64,000 nucleotides of DNA from JBJXHC01 sp046160825. GTDB taxonomy: Bacteria > Bacteroidota > Ignavibacteria > UBA10030 > UBA6906. Location: positions 4,778 through 68,777 of the forward strand of contig JBJXHC010000097.1 of the NCBI GenBank assembly GCA_046160825.1, in the 5' to 3' direction. Below the pieces are notes generated by a model. It worked only from the letters and a program-made list of their open reading frames with translations. It searched no databases and was not told the origin of the DNA. Both the position numbers and the translations under genes were made by a program. Positions within the stretch are counted from its first letter, which is position 1. Each line of letters starts with the position of its first letter. Shown here one piece after another: positions 16,187-26,113 of the stretch.

Positions 16187-18457
16187 ATGAAACGAGGCGT
16201 TATTCTACTTTCTGTAATTCCCATTCTCTTGTTTATCTCCTCCTCAGTTTCAAGGGATTCGGCGCTACCGCGTGACGGATCAGGAGAGACACGGAATCCA
16301 TACGACTCCATTCGCACTGACCTCTCCGACTACATCTGGCCGACAGACGGCGGGAGGAAAATGACCTCCACATTCGCTGAGTACCGACGCACGCATTTTC
16401 ACGGTGGCGTTGATATCGGCACCGGAAGTACAACCGGATACCGGGTATTTGCGATGAGAGATGGCTATGTTTCGCGCATCAGTGTGTCACCTACCGGCTA
16501 CGGCAAAATGCTATTCGTGCGTCACCCCGACGGCTATTACAGCACCTACGCGCATCTCGAACGCTTTAACGCGGAGATTGATGCGCGAGTCGCGCGGGAA
16601 CAGAACGCCCTGGAGCATTATCCCGTCACTATCGAGTGCGAGCCACAGGAATTCCCTGTCCGTAAAGGCGACATTATCGCGTACACGGGAGAAACCGGAG
16701 TCGGTTCGCCCCACCTGCACTTTGAACTGCGCGACGAGAACCTGAACTTCGTCAACCCGCTTCTGTGCGAACAGGTGAACGTCAACGATAATATCCCACC
16801 ACAGATCAGAAGGGTTGCTATCACACCGCTCGGGGAACATGCAATCATTGAAGGAGAATGGAATCCGAGGGTTCTTTCAGCCAAGGCTGCGGGTCGCGCC
16901 AGGTATTCTGTGCGAGAGACCATTCAGCTTACAGGACGCTCAGGTTTTGCCATCGATGCCCGGGATCTTTCGAACGGGTCTAATTTCCGCCACGGTGTTT
17001 ATAGCCATGAACTCTTCATCGATGACAGTTTGATATTTACCATCAGGCTTGATCGCGCTCCCAGTGCCGAGGCTCATCAGATCGGCCTGTACTATGATTG
17101 GGACCTATTGCATTCGGGCCGGGGACGGTTCGAGAAATTATATATGAATTCGCCGAACAACCTCCCCTTCTATTCCCCAAAGTCTCCGGATGCGGGAGTC
17201 ATAAACACTGCGGACTTTTCAGAGGGCCCCCACAACTTCCGCATCGTCACCATGGATTTCAATAACAATAGTTCTGAGGTCTCGGGTAAACTCATTTTCA
17301 ATCATCCCCCGGAGTTCTCGATAATTACAGGGACGTCTGAGTTTACCATGCACTTCAACGAACTCAAGAAAGTCGAGAAGGTGCTGTTATACTCGAAGAA
17401 GAACGGAACCGGTGCCTGGAACCTGAAGACCGTCTATCCCGACCCGGACCGAACGACCAACACCATTGCACTCCCGACGCCTGAAGGGAAATATGATGTA
17501 CTCAAGGCCGTTGCAGAGAACCATTTGGGAACAAGATCAATCCCTCAAATTCAATTTTTTAAGAAGCCCACCGGACCAGCGGGCAGTGCGAAATTGACAC
17601 ACACCATCGAGCGGGATTTTATCCGCGTGCGGGCAACGACGAATCAAGTGTTTACATCATCACCCATCGTTGTTGTGTATGAAGGCGAGAGTCGACGAAC
17701 GTTCACTCTCACCCCCGTCGATATCGATGAGTATGTTGGGACATTCAGACCGATCGAGACCTTTCACGGAATGCGCAGGCTGGTACTACAGGCGGAAGTC
17801 AACGGACAAGAAGCTTCGGCAAACGCAGAATTCGATCTCTATCCCATCGTGGCCGGACAATCGGGTTCGTTTGAAGTGGACAACGGAAACCTGCACATTG
17901 CATATGAACCAAACTCCGTGTTCAAGACAATTTACATGCAGATAAAAAAACAGGGAGGGGGAGAGGAACTTTCCTACAGCCTTCTGCCGGATAATATCGT
18001 TCTGGACAAAGGTATCACTGCATCAGTCACCGTTGATCCCTCCCGACACAAAGTCGGACTGTTCGCCAACCTTTTGGGAAGCGAAGAACTTCTTGCCACA
18101 AAATCCGACTTGTCGTCAACGGTTCTCACCGGAAGGGTGACACGAACACTCGGAGAGTTGTTCCTTGATGAGGACGTTTCACCTCCTCACATCTCTCAAT
18201 TAAACATCACGCGCACATCGGGTGGACGCCCGCGCATCCAGTTCCGATATGGCGACAACTTCTCCGGCGTTGATTACAATGAGCTAAAGATGTACATTGA
18301 CGGGGTGATTGCCGTACCTGAGATAGATGGCGAACACCGACGGGCATCCTACCAGGTGACCGACCCTCTAGAGCATGGTTCCCACCAACTCGTAATTCGC
18401 ATCAAGGACAGGATGGGAAATTCCAGCGAGGTGGAACGACGATTCACCGTTCGGTAA
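16187..18457 (+). CDS. Secreted M23 (LytM) metallopeptidase with long beta-rich C-terminus
   Basis: 756 residues from the ATG at 16187, which begins a signal peptide (MKRGVILLSVIPILLFISSS); the open frame runs on to 16064 inside parA but that part is a shadow. The LytM domain (about 60-210) has both metal motifs: HGGVDIG (HxxxD) and the HxH in GSPHLHFEL, so it should be active on peptidoglycan cross-links. The remaining ~540 residues are beta-rich, probably several Ig-like or sandwich domains without recognised family. This makes it an envelope enzyme with a large surface or binding region. It follows the ParA gene after 19 bases. Confidence 0.88.
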   Translation: MKRGVILLSVIPILLFISSSVSRDSALPRDGSGETRNPYDSIRTDLSDYIWPTDGGRKMTSTFAEYRRTHFHGGVDIGTGSTTGYRVFAMRDGYVSRISVSPTGYGKMLFVRHPDGYYSTYAHLERFNAEIDARVAREQNALEHYPVTIECEPQEFPVRKGDIIAYTGETGVGSPHLHFELRDENLNFVNPLLCEQVNVNDNIPPQIRRVAITPLGEHAIIEGEWNPRVLSAKAAGRARYSVRETIQLTGRSGFAIDARDLSNGSNFRHGVYSHELFIDDSLIFTIRLDRAPSAEAHQIGLYYDWDLLHSGRGRFEKLYMNSPNNLPFYSPKSPDAGVINTADFSEGPHNFRIVTMDFNNNSSEVSGKLIFNHPPEFSIITGTSEFTMHFNELKKVEKVLLYSKKNGTGAWNLKTVYPDPDRTTNTIALPTPEGKYDVLKAVAENHLGTRSIPQIQFFKKPTGPAGSAKLTHTIERDFIRVRATTNQVFTSSPIVVVYEGESRRTFTLTPVDIDEYVGTFRPIETFHGMRRLVLQAEVNGQEASANAEFDLYPIVAGQSGSFEVDNGNLHIAYEPNSVFKTIYMQIKKQGGGEELSYSLLPDNIVLDKGITASVTVDPSRHKVGLFANLLGSEELLATKSDLSSTVLTGRVTRTLGELFLDEDVSPPHISQLNITRTSGGRPRIQFRYGDNFSGVDYNELKMYIDGVIAVPEIDGEHRRASYQVTDPLEHGSHQLVIRIKDRMGNSSEVERRFTVR

Positions 18458-18527
18458 GTCCGCCCTCTCCTTCTCAGATCAGGCCTTTCTCGTTTTCCAT
18501 TGTCGCGTTTCAATAATTGGAGTTCCC

Positions 18528-21257
18528 TTGTCTGATTCGTCTTCAGAGCCATCACTGCCGAAAGTCTATTCCCCTACCGAAGTAGAGCCGCGTTGGTACA
18601 AGCACTGGGAATCAAAAGATCTCTTCCATGCAGAACCCAATCCTGTCCGGGAACCTTACACGATTGTCATTCCTCCTCCCAATATCACGGGTGTGCTGCA
18701 CATGGGGCACATCCTGAACAATACGCTACAGGACGCGTTCATACGATATCGGAGAATGATGGGCTATGAAGCCTGTTGGATTCCGGGCACCGACCATGCA
18801 GGCATTGCCACACAGAATGTGGTTGAGCGTTCGCTGGCAAAAGAATCCAAAACCCGGCACGATCTTGGCCGCGAGAAGTTCATCGAACGCGTGTGGGAAT
18901 GGAAAAAGCAGTACGGCGGAGTGATCATCCAGCAGTTGCGGACACTCGGTTCATCGTGCGACTGGCAGCGGGAGAAATTCACGATGGACGAGACTTTGTC
19001 CAACGCGGTGCGGGAAGTGTTCGTTCGATTGTTTGATGAAGGCTTGATTTATCGCGGCAAGTACATCGTCAACTGGTGCCCGAAGGATCACACGGCAATT
19101 AGTGATGATGAAGTCGAGCATTCCGATCAGCAGGTCAAGATCTACCATATCAAGTATCCATTGGCTGACACTCCAAACGAGTTTGCGATTGTTGCCACGA
19201 CGCGCCCGGAGACAATGTTCGGCGACGTTGCCATTGCAGTGAACCCGAAGGATGAACGATACAAACACCTCGTAGGCAAAATGGCAACACTCCCGCTTGT
19301 CGGGCGGAAAATTCCGATCATCGCAGACGACTATGTTGACCCGGCATTCGGCACCGGCATGGTGAAGATTACTCCGGCACATGATCCCAACGACTATTGG
19401 GTCGGCCAGCGACACAATCTCGCCCAAATCAATATCTTCGACGTCTCCGCAAAGATGAATGACAACGTTCCGGAAAAGTATCGTGGAATGGATCGCTACG
19501 ATGCACGCAAGCTTGTACTGCAAGACCTTGAAGCACAAGGGCTGATTGCAAAAATCGAGGACCACACGAACAGTGTTGGCAAATGCTATCGTTGCAACAC
19601 CGTCATCGAACCATATCTCTCCGATCAGTGGTTCGTAAAGATGAAACCGCTTGCCGAGCCGGCATTGAAAGTCGTTCTTGATGGGACGATCACGTTCTAC
19701 CCGGATCGGTGGACGAAAGTGTATGAATATTGGATGACCAACATACGCGACTGGTGCATCTCGCGCCAGCTTTGGTGGGGACACCGCATTCCAGTGTACT
19801 ATGCGCCTGATGGCAAGTTCACCGCTGCACGTAACGAGGATGAAGCACGCTCGAAACTCGGTCTCGCCCCTTCAATTCCGCTCCGCCAGGACGACGATGT
19901 GCTCGATACATGGTTCTCTTCGTGGCTCTGGCCGTTCTCCGTTCATGATTGGCCGGAACAGGAGAAGCATGGGAAAGCCAAAGACCTCCAATATTTTTAT
20001 CCCACAAATACATTGGTCACGGCGCCGGATATTATTTTCTTTTGGGTGGCACGTATGATTATGGCCGGACTCAAGTTCGGCCCTTCATTTACCGGAAGCG
20101 CTGATCTCAATGCCAACATTCCATTCCGTCATGTTTATTTCACCAGTCTCGTCCGGGATGACAAAGGACGCAAGATGTCCAAGTCGTTGGGCAACTCGCC
20201 CGAACCTCTTGAGCTGATCACCGAGTATGGCGCAGATGCGGTGCGGTTCACGATTCTGTTTCTTGCACCCCTTGGTCAGGATATTCTCTATGCAAAAGAG
20301 AAGAACGAGATCGGCCGCAACTTTGCCAACAAGATTTGGAATGCAGGCCGCTTCATTCTCATGAACCGTGATCAGATCGGGGAAGCACCAAAGAAATCAG
20401 AATTTAATCTTGACCACCTCGACCTGGCCGACCGGTGGATTCTCTCCCGATTTCACTCCACCGCGCAAGAGATCATGATATCGCTGGATGAATTTGAGAT
20501 CAACAGGATTTCCAAGACGGTGTATGATTTCTTCTGGCATGACTACTGCGATTGGTACGTCGAGATGGTCAAATCACGTTTCTACGGTAATGAGCCGGCT
20601 GAAACCAAGCAAGCCGTGCTGAGCCGTGCTCTCGATGTCTTCGACGGCGCACTGCGAATGCTGCACCCGATCATGCCGTTCATTACTGAAGAACTCTGGC
20701 AGAATATCAGAACGAGAACACCGGATGAATCCATCATGTGCTCCAGTTTTATCCAGGCAGAGATGTCGTTCGTGGACAAGAATGTCGAAGCAGAGATGGC
20801 CTTCGTGCAGGGGGTCATTGAGTCCTTGCGCAACATCCGGGGAGAAATGAATATTGCGCCATCAAAAGAAATCGCCCTTGTAATGAAGATGAGCGGGAAA
20901 CGCAGTATTGAAAGTGTGGAGCGATACTCAGGCTACCTCCAGCGACTCGCCCGTGTCTCTTCCCTTTCATTTATTCAGGACGGCAGTCGCCCGAAGTTGA
21001 GCGTAAGTGCCGTGGTTCAGGGCGAAGAACTATTCGTTCTCCTCGAAGGTCTTATCGACATCAGCGTTGAGAAGGCCCGACTCAAAAAAGAAATCGATCG
21101 TCTTACAGGACTTATCACCGGCATCCGAAACAAACTCGGTAACGAGAGTTTTGTCGCCAAAGCACCAAAAGAAGTTGTGGAGAAAGAACGGGAGAAACAG
21201 ACAAACATGGAAACCAGCGTGGAGAAGCTGCAGAAGAGCTTGGAGGCGTTGCAATAA
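18528..21257 (+). CDS. valS: Valine--tRNA ligase
   Basis: 909 residues from a TTG with GGAG six bases upstream; no in-frame ATG precedes the conserved VEPRWYKHW. Class I signatures: PPPNITGVLHMGHILNNT (HIGH site) and GRKMSKSLGNS (KMSKS). The editing domain has the TTRPETMFGDVAIAV block. WCISRQLWWGHRIPVYY and the C-terminal ~65-residue coiled coil (KARLKKEIDRLTGL) are typical of ValRS rather than IleRS. It charges tRNA-Val and clears mischarged threonine. Confidence 0.98.
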   Translation: MSDSSSEPSLPKVYSPTEVEPRWYKHWESKDLFHAEPNPVREPYTIVIPPPNITGVLHMGHILNNTLQDAFIRYRRMMGYEACWIPGTDHAGIATQNVVERSLAKESKTRHDLGREKFIERVWEWKKQYGGVIIQQLRTLGSSCDWQREKFTMDETLSNAVREVFVRLFDEGLIYRGKYIVNWCPKDHTAISDDEVEHSDQQVKIYHIKYPLADTPNEFAIVATTRPETMFGDVAIAVNPKDERYKHLVGKMATLPLVGRKIPIIADDYVDPAFGTGMVKITPAHDPNDYWVGQRHNLAQINIFDVSAKMNDNVPEKYRGMDRYDARKLVLQDLEAQGLIAKIEDHTNSVGKCYRCNTVIEPYLSDQWFVKMKPLAEPALKVVLDGTITFYPDRWTKVYEYWMTNIRDWCISRQLWWGHRIPVYYAPDGKFTAARNEDEARSKLGLAPSIPLRQDDDVLDTWFSSWLWPFSVHDWPEQEKHGKAKDLQYFYPTNTLVTAPDIIFFWVARMIMAGLKFGPSFTGSADLNANIPFRHVYFTSLVRDDKGRKMSKSLGNSPEPLELITEYGADAVRFTILFLAPLGQDILYAKEKNEIGRNFANKIWNAGRFILMNRDQIGEAPKKSEFNLDHLDLADRWILSRFHSTAQEIMISLDEFEINRISKTVYDFFWHDYCDWYVEMVKSRFYGNEPAETKQAVLSRALDVFDGALRMLHPIMPFITEELWQNIRTRTPDESIMCSSFIQAEMSFVDKNVEAEMAFVQGVIESLRNIRGEMNIAPSKEIALVMKMSGKRSIESVERYSGYLQRLARVSSLSFIQDGSRPKLSVSAVVQGEELFVLLEGLIDISVEKARLKKEIDRLTGLITGIRNKLGNESFVAKAPKEVVEKEREKQTNMETSVEKLQKSLEALQ

Positions 21258-21322
21258 GTCTTTCAACATACCCTAAAAAGGTTTAGATTGAGCCAGTTCA
21301 AAAAGAATAGCAAGCTTCAGAA

Positions 21323-21820
21323 ATGAAATCCTCTAAACGCAAAAATACGAAACCCCTCGTCGGCATTGTCATGGGCAGCACATCTGACGCTCCATACATG
21401 AATGCTGCGCGAGAAATCCTTGCAACGTTTGGTGTCTCAACCGAGTTCAAGGTTGTTTCTGCACACCGCACACCGGACCTGATGTTCCGGTACGCCGAAG
21501 AAGCGGCGGGGAGCGGGATCGAAGTTATTATTGCGGGAGCGGGCGGCGCAGCACATCTTCCGGGAATGATCGCATCCAAGACCTCGTTACCAGTCATCGG
21601 CGTTCCGGTGAAAACAAAATCACTCGATGGACTCGACTCTCTGCTTTCAATCGTACAGATGCCTGCCGGTGTTCCTGTAGCCACAGTTGGTATCAACAAC
21701 TCCGCAAACGCAGGACTGTTAGCGGTGCGCATTCTCTCGGCGAAGCATCCGGGTCTGCGCAAGAAGATGGAGCAATACCAGCGCACACTGAAGAATAAAG
21801 TTCTCAAAACAAAGATATGA
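21323..21820 (+). CDS. purE: N5-carboxyaminoimidazole ribonucleotide mutase
   Basis: 165 residues. VGIVMGSTSDAPYM at the N-terminus, VVSAHRTPDLMF with the catalytic His, and IIAGAGGAAHLPGMIAS are the class I PurE blocks. It moves the carboxylate of N5-CAIR to C4, after PurK. It stands 31 bases before purK, so the two steps are encoded together. Confidence 0.97.
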   Translation: MKSSKRKNTKPLVGIVMGSTSDAPYMNAAREILATFGVSTEFKVVSAHRTPDLMFRYAEEAAGSGIEVIIAGAGGAAHLPGMIASKTSLPVIGVPVKTKSLDGLDSLLSIVQMPAGVPVATVGINNSANAGLLAVRILSAKHPGLRKKMEQYQRTLKNKVLKTKI

Positions 21821-21851
21821 CCCCTTCCTTTTTCTTTTTTCCTTTTTCCTT

Positions 21852-23027
21852 TTGAATTCATCCTCACCCATACTTCCTCCTTCAACCATCGGTATCATCG
21901 GTGGCGGTCAACTCGGCATGATGACCATTCGGGAAGCACAGCGGATGGGCTACCGGACAATTGTTTGGGATCCCGATCCGGCATGCCCGGCCTCCCGACT
22001 TGCCGATAAGACGATCACCGCACCCTACACCGACGCAAAAGCATCGGCAGCAATGGCAACCAAAGCCGACGTCATCACGTATGAGTTTGAGAATATCAAC
22101 GCGGCAACGGTAACCACTCTTGAACAAACAAAGATCGTACGACCGGGAAGCTCGATCCTCAAAATTTCCCAACACCGGCGTCGGGAGAAGCTGGAGCTGC
22201 GACGGCACGGGTTCCCGACGGCACCATTCACTTTCGCAACCAACGTCCCGGAATTGGAATCTGCCATCACTGAAATCGGACTACCCGTTGTAGTTAAGAC
22301 CGCAACATCAGGCTACGATGGCAAAGGGCAAAGCGTGTTGCGCACGAACAGTGATGTTGAGAACTTCTTCGGTACTCTTGGAAGTCCGGGCGAATACGTG
22401 GTAGAGAAGTTCGTGATGTTACAGTGCGAGCTTTCCGTTATTGTCGCACGCTCACTCAATGGGAATGCGGTATCATTTCCCGTTGCAGAAAATGAGCACC
22501 GTGAGAATATTCTTCACGTATCCATTATCCCGGCCCGCATCAGTGAAAGACTCCGGAAGGAGAGTGAGAAACTTGCTCGGTCAATAGCTGACACGCTTAG
22601 TGTTGTAGGAATACTCTGTGTGGAAATGTTCGTTACGATCGAAGGCGCGCTTCTTGTCAACGAGCTTGCGCCTCGACCGCACAATTCCGGTCACTACACA
22701 CTCGATGCATGCAGTATTTCCCAGTTTGAAGCACTCGTTCGTACCGTATGCGGCTTGCCGGTTGCACCGCCTGCGCTTCTTACATCTTGCGCCATGGTAA
22801 ATATTCTCGGCAAGCACATGAGTCGACTCGATATTCCTGCTCTGCTTGAGATCGAAGGAATCAAACTTCATCTCTACGGAAAAACCATCGTTCAACCAAA
22901 ACGTAAGATGGGACACGTTACAATTCTTGGTACAACACCGCGTGAAGTTGAACAACGAATGGCCAAGGTTCATCGCCTGCTTGAAGAGTCAATGACGCTG
23001 CATTCACCAATCAATATTGAAGGATAA
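21852..23027 (+). CDS. purK: N5-carboxyaminoimidazole ribonucleotide synthase
   Basis: 391 residues of the ATP-grasp family: IGIIGGGQLGMMTIREA at the N-terminus, VVKTATSGYDGKGQ nucleotide loop, and NELAPRPHNSGHYT with the metal ligands. It carboxylates AIR to N5-CAIR with ATP and bicarbonate. The start is a TTG at 21852, the only plausible start in frame; the 30 bases upstream are nearly pure C/T, with no Shine-Dalgarno. Works with PurE just upstream and with PurM at 13.5 kb. Confidence 0.96.
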   Translation: MNSSSPILPPSTIGIIGGGQLGMMTIREAQRMGYRTIVWDPDPACPASRLADKTITAPYTDAKASAAMATKADVITYEFENINAATVTTLEQTKIVRPGSSILKISQHRRREKLELRRHGFPTAPFTFATNVPELESAITEIGLPVVVKTATSGYDGKGQSVLRTNSDVENFFGTLGSPGEYVVEKFVMLQCELSVIVARSLNGNAVSFPVAENEHRENILHVSIIPARISERLRKESEKLARSIADTLSVVGILCVEMFVTIEGALLVNELAPRPHNSGHYTLDACSISQFEALVRTVCGLPVAPPALLTSCAMVNILGKHMSRLDIPALLEIEGIKLHLYGKTIVQPKRKMGHVTILGTTPREVEQRMAKVHRLLEESMTLHSPINIEG

Positions 23028-23031
23028 CACC

Positions 23032-24630
23032 GTGAGACCCATGGCTGCATTTCTTGCGTTCTTGTTCATCTCTTTTTTTTCCATCAACACTCTCGCTTCG
23101 ACTCCGTTTGAAGAGCCTGTCGATACCGCTACAGTTTCAAAGATTAAGGAAGAGGGATTGAAGAGATCGAAGGTCATGGAGACACTGGGTGAACTCGTTG
23201 ATCTCTATGGACCACGACTCACGGGCTCACCCGAACACTACCGTTCTGCACAATGGGCAAAGAACAAACTCGCCGGCCTCGGTCTTGAGAATGCCCACCT
23301 TGATGCATGGGGTCCATTCGGCAAGGCCTGGTCGCTGAAGAATTTTCACACCACTGTTTTGGAACCCCACGCGTTTCCTGTCGTGTCATATCCGAAGGCC
23401 TGGTCACCGGGAACAGACGGAACCGAACGGGGCGAAGTGATTTACGCCAACCCCTCGACTGATAGTGCTCTACAAACATTGAAGGGGAAACTCAAGGGCA
23501 AGTTCGTTTTACTCGACGAGCCGCGTGCTGTCGGACCGAATTTCAAACCGAGAGCCGTTCGGGAGACAGAGCAGAGCTTGCTCGACATGGCCAATGCGGA
23601 CTTCCCCGCACCACGAGCACCGCGCGAGAGATCTGAAGAACGCAGAGCCGAACAGCGCAAGGCGGCGCTGATTGATTATGAACTGATGGAGATGTGCAAG
23701 AAAGAGGGAGCCCTGGCGTTGCTCAGTGCCAGCAGTTACGACGGGGGAAACATCATGGTGCTTTCTTCCAGAGTAACGTCTCACCCCGACACACCGGCGT
23801 CTTCACGGTATCGGGCTTTCGAGAACAAGTCACCGAAGATTCTACCACAAGTTGCTGTTGCGGCAGAGCATTACAACCGGATGTATCGTATGCTGGAGCG
23901 GGGGTTGAAAGTGAAAATGGAGATGAACCTCGATGTGGCGTTTGGGAAAGCCGATTCGTCGTACAACGTGATCGCGGAGATTCCAGGAACCGACTTGAAG
24001 GATGAAATCGTCATGATCGGTGCGCACCTTGATTCGTGGCACGGCTCAACCGGAACAAATGATAACGGTACAGGCGTTGCCACGTGCATTGAGGTGATGC
24101 GCATCCTCAAAGCGATCGACCTCAAACCCCGACGTACTATTCGTATTGGCCTATGGAGCGGAGAAGAACAGGGGCTGTTTGGCTCACGTGCGTATGTCAA
24201 GAAACACCTGGGCGACAAGGTGACAAAGGATTCCGTTTCATCCGTTGTCCTGACCGAACAAGGCGAGAGATTTTCTGTGTATTTCAACAATGACAATGGC
24301 ACAGGCAAGGTGCGCGGGGTCTATTTACAAGGCAACGAAAGTGTTCGTACCATCTTCCGGAAATGGTTGAAGCCTTTCGAATCAATGGACGCCTCAACGC
24401 TCACGTTGACAAACACCGGTAGTACGGACCACCTTCCCTTTGATGGGATAGGGATTCCAGCTTTCCAATTCATCCAGGACGACATCGAATACTTCAACTT
24501 GACATGGCATTCAACCAGCGATACATTCGAGCGTGCTATTGAAGAGGACCTCATGCAGACCTCGGTTATTATGGCAACTTTTGCGTACAACGCAGCCATG
24601 AGAGATGAGAAACTTCCGAGGAAACCGTAG
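23032..24630 (+). CDS. Secreted M28-family zinc aminopeptidase
   Basis: 532 residues from the GTG at 23032, preceded by AAGGA at a 7-base spacing; a TTG at 23017 and an ATG at 23041 are possible too. The signal peptide is MAAFLAFLFISFFSINTLAS. A protease-associated (PA)-like insert spans about residues 110-270. The catalytic domain has the M28 metal ligands: His in IGAHLDSWH, the bridging Asp in GTNDNGTG, Glu-Glu in WSGEEQGLFGS and the late His in GSTDHLPFDG. It removes N-terminal residues from peptides outside the cytoplasm. It follows purK after 4 bases but has no metabolic link with it. Confidence 0.93.
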   Translation: MRPMAAFLAFLFISFFSINTLASTPFEEPVDTATVSKIKEEGLKRSKVMETLGELVDLYGPRLTGSPEHYRSAQWAKNKLAGLGLENAHLDAWGPFGKAWSLKNFHTTVLEPHAFPVVSYPKAWSPGTDGTERGEVIYANPSTDSALQTLKGKLKGKFVLLDEPRAVGPNFKPRAVRETEQSLLDMANADFPAPRAPRERSEERRAEQRKAALIDYELMEMCKKEGALALLSASSYDGGNIMVLSSRVTSHPDTPASSRYRAFENKSPKILPQVAVAAEHYNRMYRMLERGLKVKMEMNLDVAFGKADSSYNVIAEIPGTDLKDEIVMIGAHLDSWHGSTGTNDNGTGVATCIEVMRILKAIDLKPRRTIRIGLWSGEEQGLFGSRAYVKKHLGDKVTKDSVSSVVLTEQGERFSVYFNNDNGTGKVRGVYLQGNESVRTIFRKWLKPFESMDASTLTLTNTGSTDHLPFDGIGIPAFQFIQDDIEYFNLTWHSTSDTFERAIEEDLMQTSVIMATFAYNAAMRDEKLPRKP

Positions 24631-24695
24631 CTCTGCCGGAATAAGGTAAAGAGCAATGTGATACCGAAAGTCATCCGAGGATCGCCGGCGCATTC

Positions 24696-25202
24696 ATGTC
24701 AGAACTATTTGATGTTCATCCCTTGGTCATCACCGGGATTGCCTTCGTCGCTGTTGCGGGCATCCTTGCACTCCTCTTGCGATACCGTCGTCAGTCAACG
24801 GTATCGAAAACAAAGGGACTGTTCAGTAGATCTGTAGCAGTTTTCGTTTTGGTGCTTGGTGTTTTGCTCATTGTTCTCGGTACATGGGAGAGCAAACGAG
24901 TACCGGATCTGTTGCCGAGCACTCCGCTTTCACAGGTTAATCCTGAAGCCCCATCTGGGTCACCAAATAGCGCACGGCAAGACTCATGCAGGGTAACGAT
25001 TCATGTCCCGCCGATGATGAGCAATGCCCGCGTGCTTCTCGATGACAAGCCATTGCCGATACTTGAGAGACTTCATAGCGCAATTATTGTGAAAGCGGCG
25101 CTCGGTATTGAGAAACAAAAAATGATCGTGGTCGGAGAGTATCGACAGTGCATCACATTTATCACCATCAGCGGAGATATGGACATTGAGGCCTGCATGT
25201 AG
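24696..25202 (+). CDS. Membrane protein with two N-terminal helices, unknown function
   Basis: 168 residues. Two membrane helices (VITGIAFVAVAGILALLL and AVFVLVLGVLLIVLG) are separated by a basic loop with RYRRQS, which points to the loop being cytoplasmic and the rest outside. The ~95-residue C-terminal part (SCRVTIHVPPMMSNARVLLDDKPLPI) resembles a small beta domain of the PEGA kind, a weak suggestion. No family is recognised. Confidence 0.6.
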   Translation: MSELFDVHPLVITGIAFVAVAGILALLLRYRRQSTVSKTKGLFSRSVAVFVLVLGVLLIVLGTWESKRVPDLLPSTPLSQVNPEAPSGSPNSARQDSCRVTIHVPPMMSNARVLLDDKPLPILERLHSAIIVKAALGIEKQKMIVVGEYRQCITFITISGDMDIEACM

Positions 25203-25256
25203 TCTATTCCATTCCCCATCTAAGTATATGAATTTCAGTCGCTTAAACTATTCTCT

Positions 25257-25631
25257 ATGAATTCATCGCTACGCTTTGTCGTCATCGGCGCAATCTCCGC
25301 AGCCATTGGTGTTACCGCAGGCGCTTTCGGAGCACATGGCCTGAAGTCAGTACTCTCAACAGAAATGCTCTCCGTCTATGAAACGGCCGTGCGTTACCAG
25401 ATGTACCATGCCTTTGGTTTAATCGTCGCAGGACTCCTCCCCTCCACGTCTGCGTGGACGAATCGCGCTGGCATGTTATTCGTTGCCGGAACGATACTCT
25501 TTTCGGGCAGCCTGTACGTCCTTACACTGACAGGGATGAAATGGCTCGGAGCAATAACACCGATTGGCGGTATCTGTTTCATACTCGGTTGGGTTTGTAT
25601 TGTGATCGGTCCTTTCAGGGAGAGAGGTTGA
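25257..25631 (+). CDS. DUF423 membrane protein
   Basis: 124 residues with four membrane helices. The family signature is present: GVTAGAFGAHGLKS near the N-terminus, then YQMYHAFGLIVAGLL, LFSGSLYVLTLTGMKWLGAITPIGG. DUF423 (YgdD-like) proteins are widespread inner membrane proteins of unknown function. The gene stands alone between small envelope genes. Confidence 0.9.
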   Translation: MNSSLRFVVIGAISAAIGVTAGAFGAHGLKSVLSTEMLSVYETAVRYQMYHAFGLIVAGLLPSTSAWTNRAGMLFVAGTILFSGSLYVLTLTGMKWLGAITPIGGICFILGWVCIVIGPFRERG

Positions 25632-25641
25632 CTGTTCAGGC

Positions 25642-25669
25642 TTGTCTTTCGTCTAAAATCTAATATATT
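25642..25669 (+). promoter_or_regulatory. Sigma70-like promoter of the lectin-like gene
   Basis: TTGTCT at 25642-25647, 16-base spacer, TATATT at 25664-25669, about 64 bases before the ATG at 25733. Confidence 0.45.
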
Positions 25670-25732
25670 ATCGCCGAATACTAACGCAATCATTCCACGT
25701 TCCAATTCATAATCACACTCGGAGGTCCCCGT

Positions 25733-26095
25733 ATGAGGAAATCGCTCTCTGTACTCGCCCTACTGCTTGCCATCACGCTGACTACGTATGCCCAGAGCAC
25801 GCAGAAAGGTGACTTCATCGCCAACCTCAATTCCGAAAACTGGACACTGAACGCCGGCTCCGGCATGCGCACACATATCGTATTTGTAAAATTCTCGACT
25901 CCATATACCGAGGCACCATCAGTATTACTCAGTCTCACCGGATATGACGGCAAAGCCGGAAAAGACGGCAACTCCAGTGTTCTGCTGAAGGCGGAAAATA
26001 TCACACGTGACGGGTTCGTTATCAAGATAGCAACCTGGGGTGATAGTCGTGTTGTCGGCGTTGAAGGTAGCTGGCTCGCATTCGGCAAACAGTAA
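25733..26095 (+). CDS. Secreted H-type lectin domain protein
   Basis: 120 residues. A signal peptide (RKSLSVLALLLAITLTTYAQ) is followed by a single beta-rich domain of about 95 residues with the H-type lectin pattern: FVKFSTPYTEAPSVLLSL, then a loop with a repeated Asp/Lys, ENITRDGFVIKI, and a terminal VGVEGSWLAFG. H-type lectins (discoidin C-terminus, snail agglutinin) bind N-acetylgalactosamine; in bacteria their role is unknown. GGAGG precedes the ATG. It is exported, monocistronic and followed by a hairpin. Confidence 0.72.
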   Translation: MRKSLSVLALLLAITLTTYAQSTQKGDFIANLNSENWTLNAGSGMRTHIVFVKFSTPYTEAPSVLLSLTGYDGKAGKDGNSSVLLKAENITRDGFVIKIATWGDSRVVGVEGSWLAFGKQ

Positions 26096-26113
26096 GCACG
26101 GATTCGTTCCGAA

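Noticed and set aside
18951..19784. 277-residue minus-strand ORF
   Set aside because: Opposite to valS.
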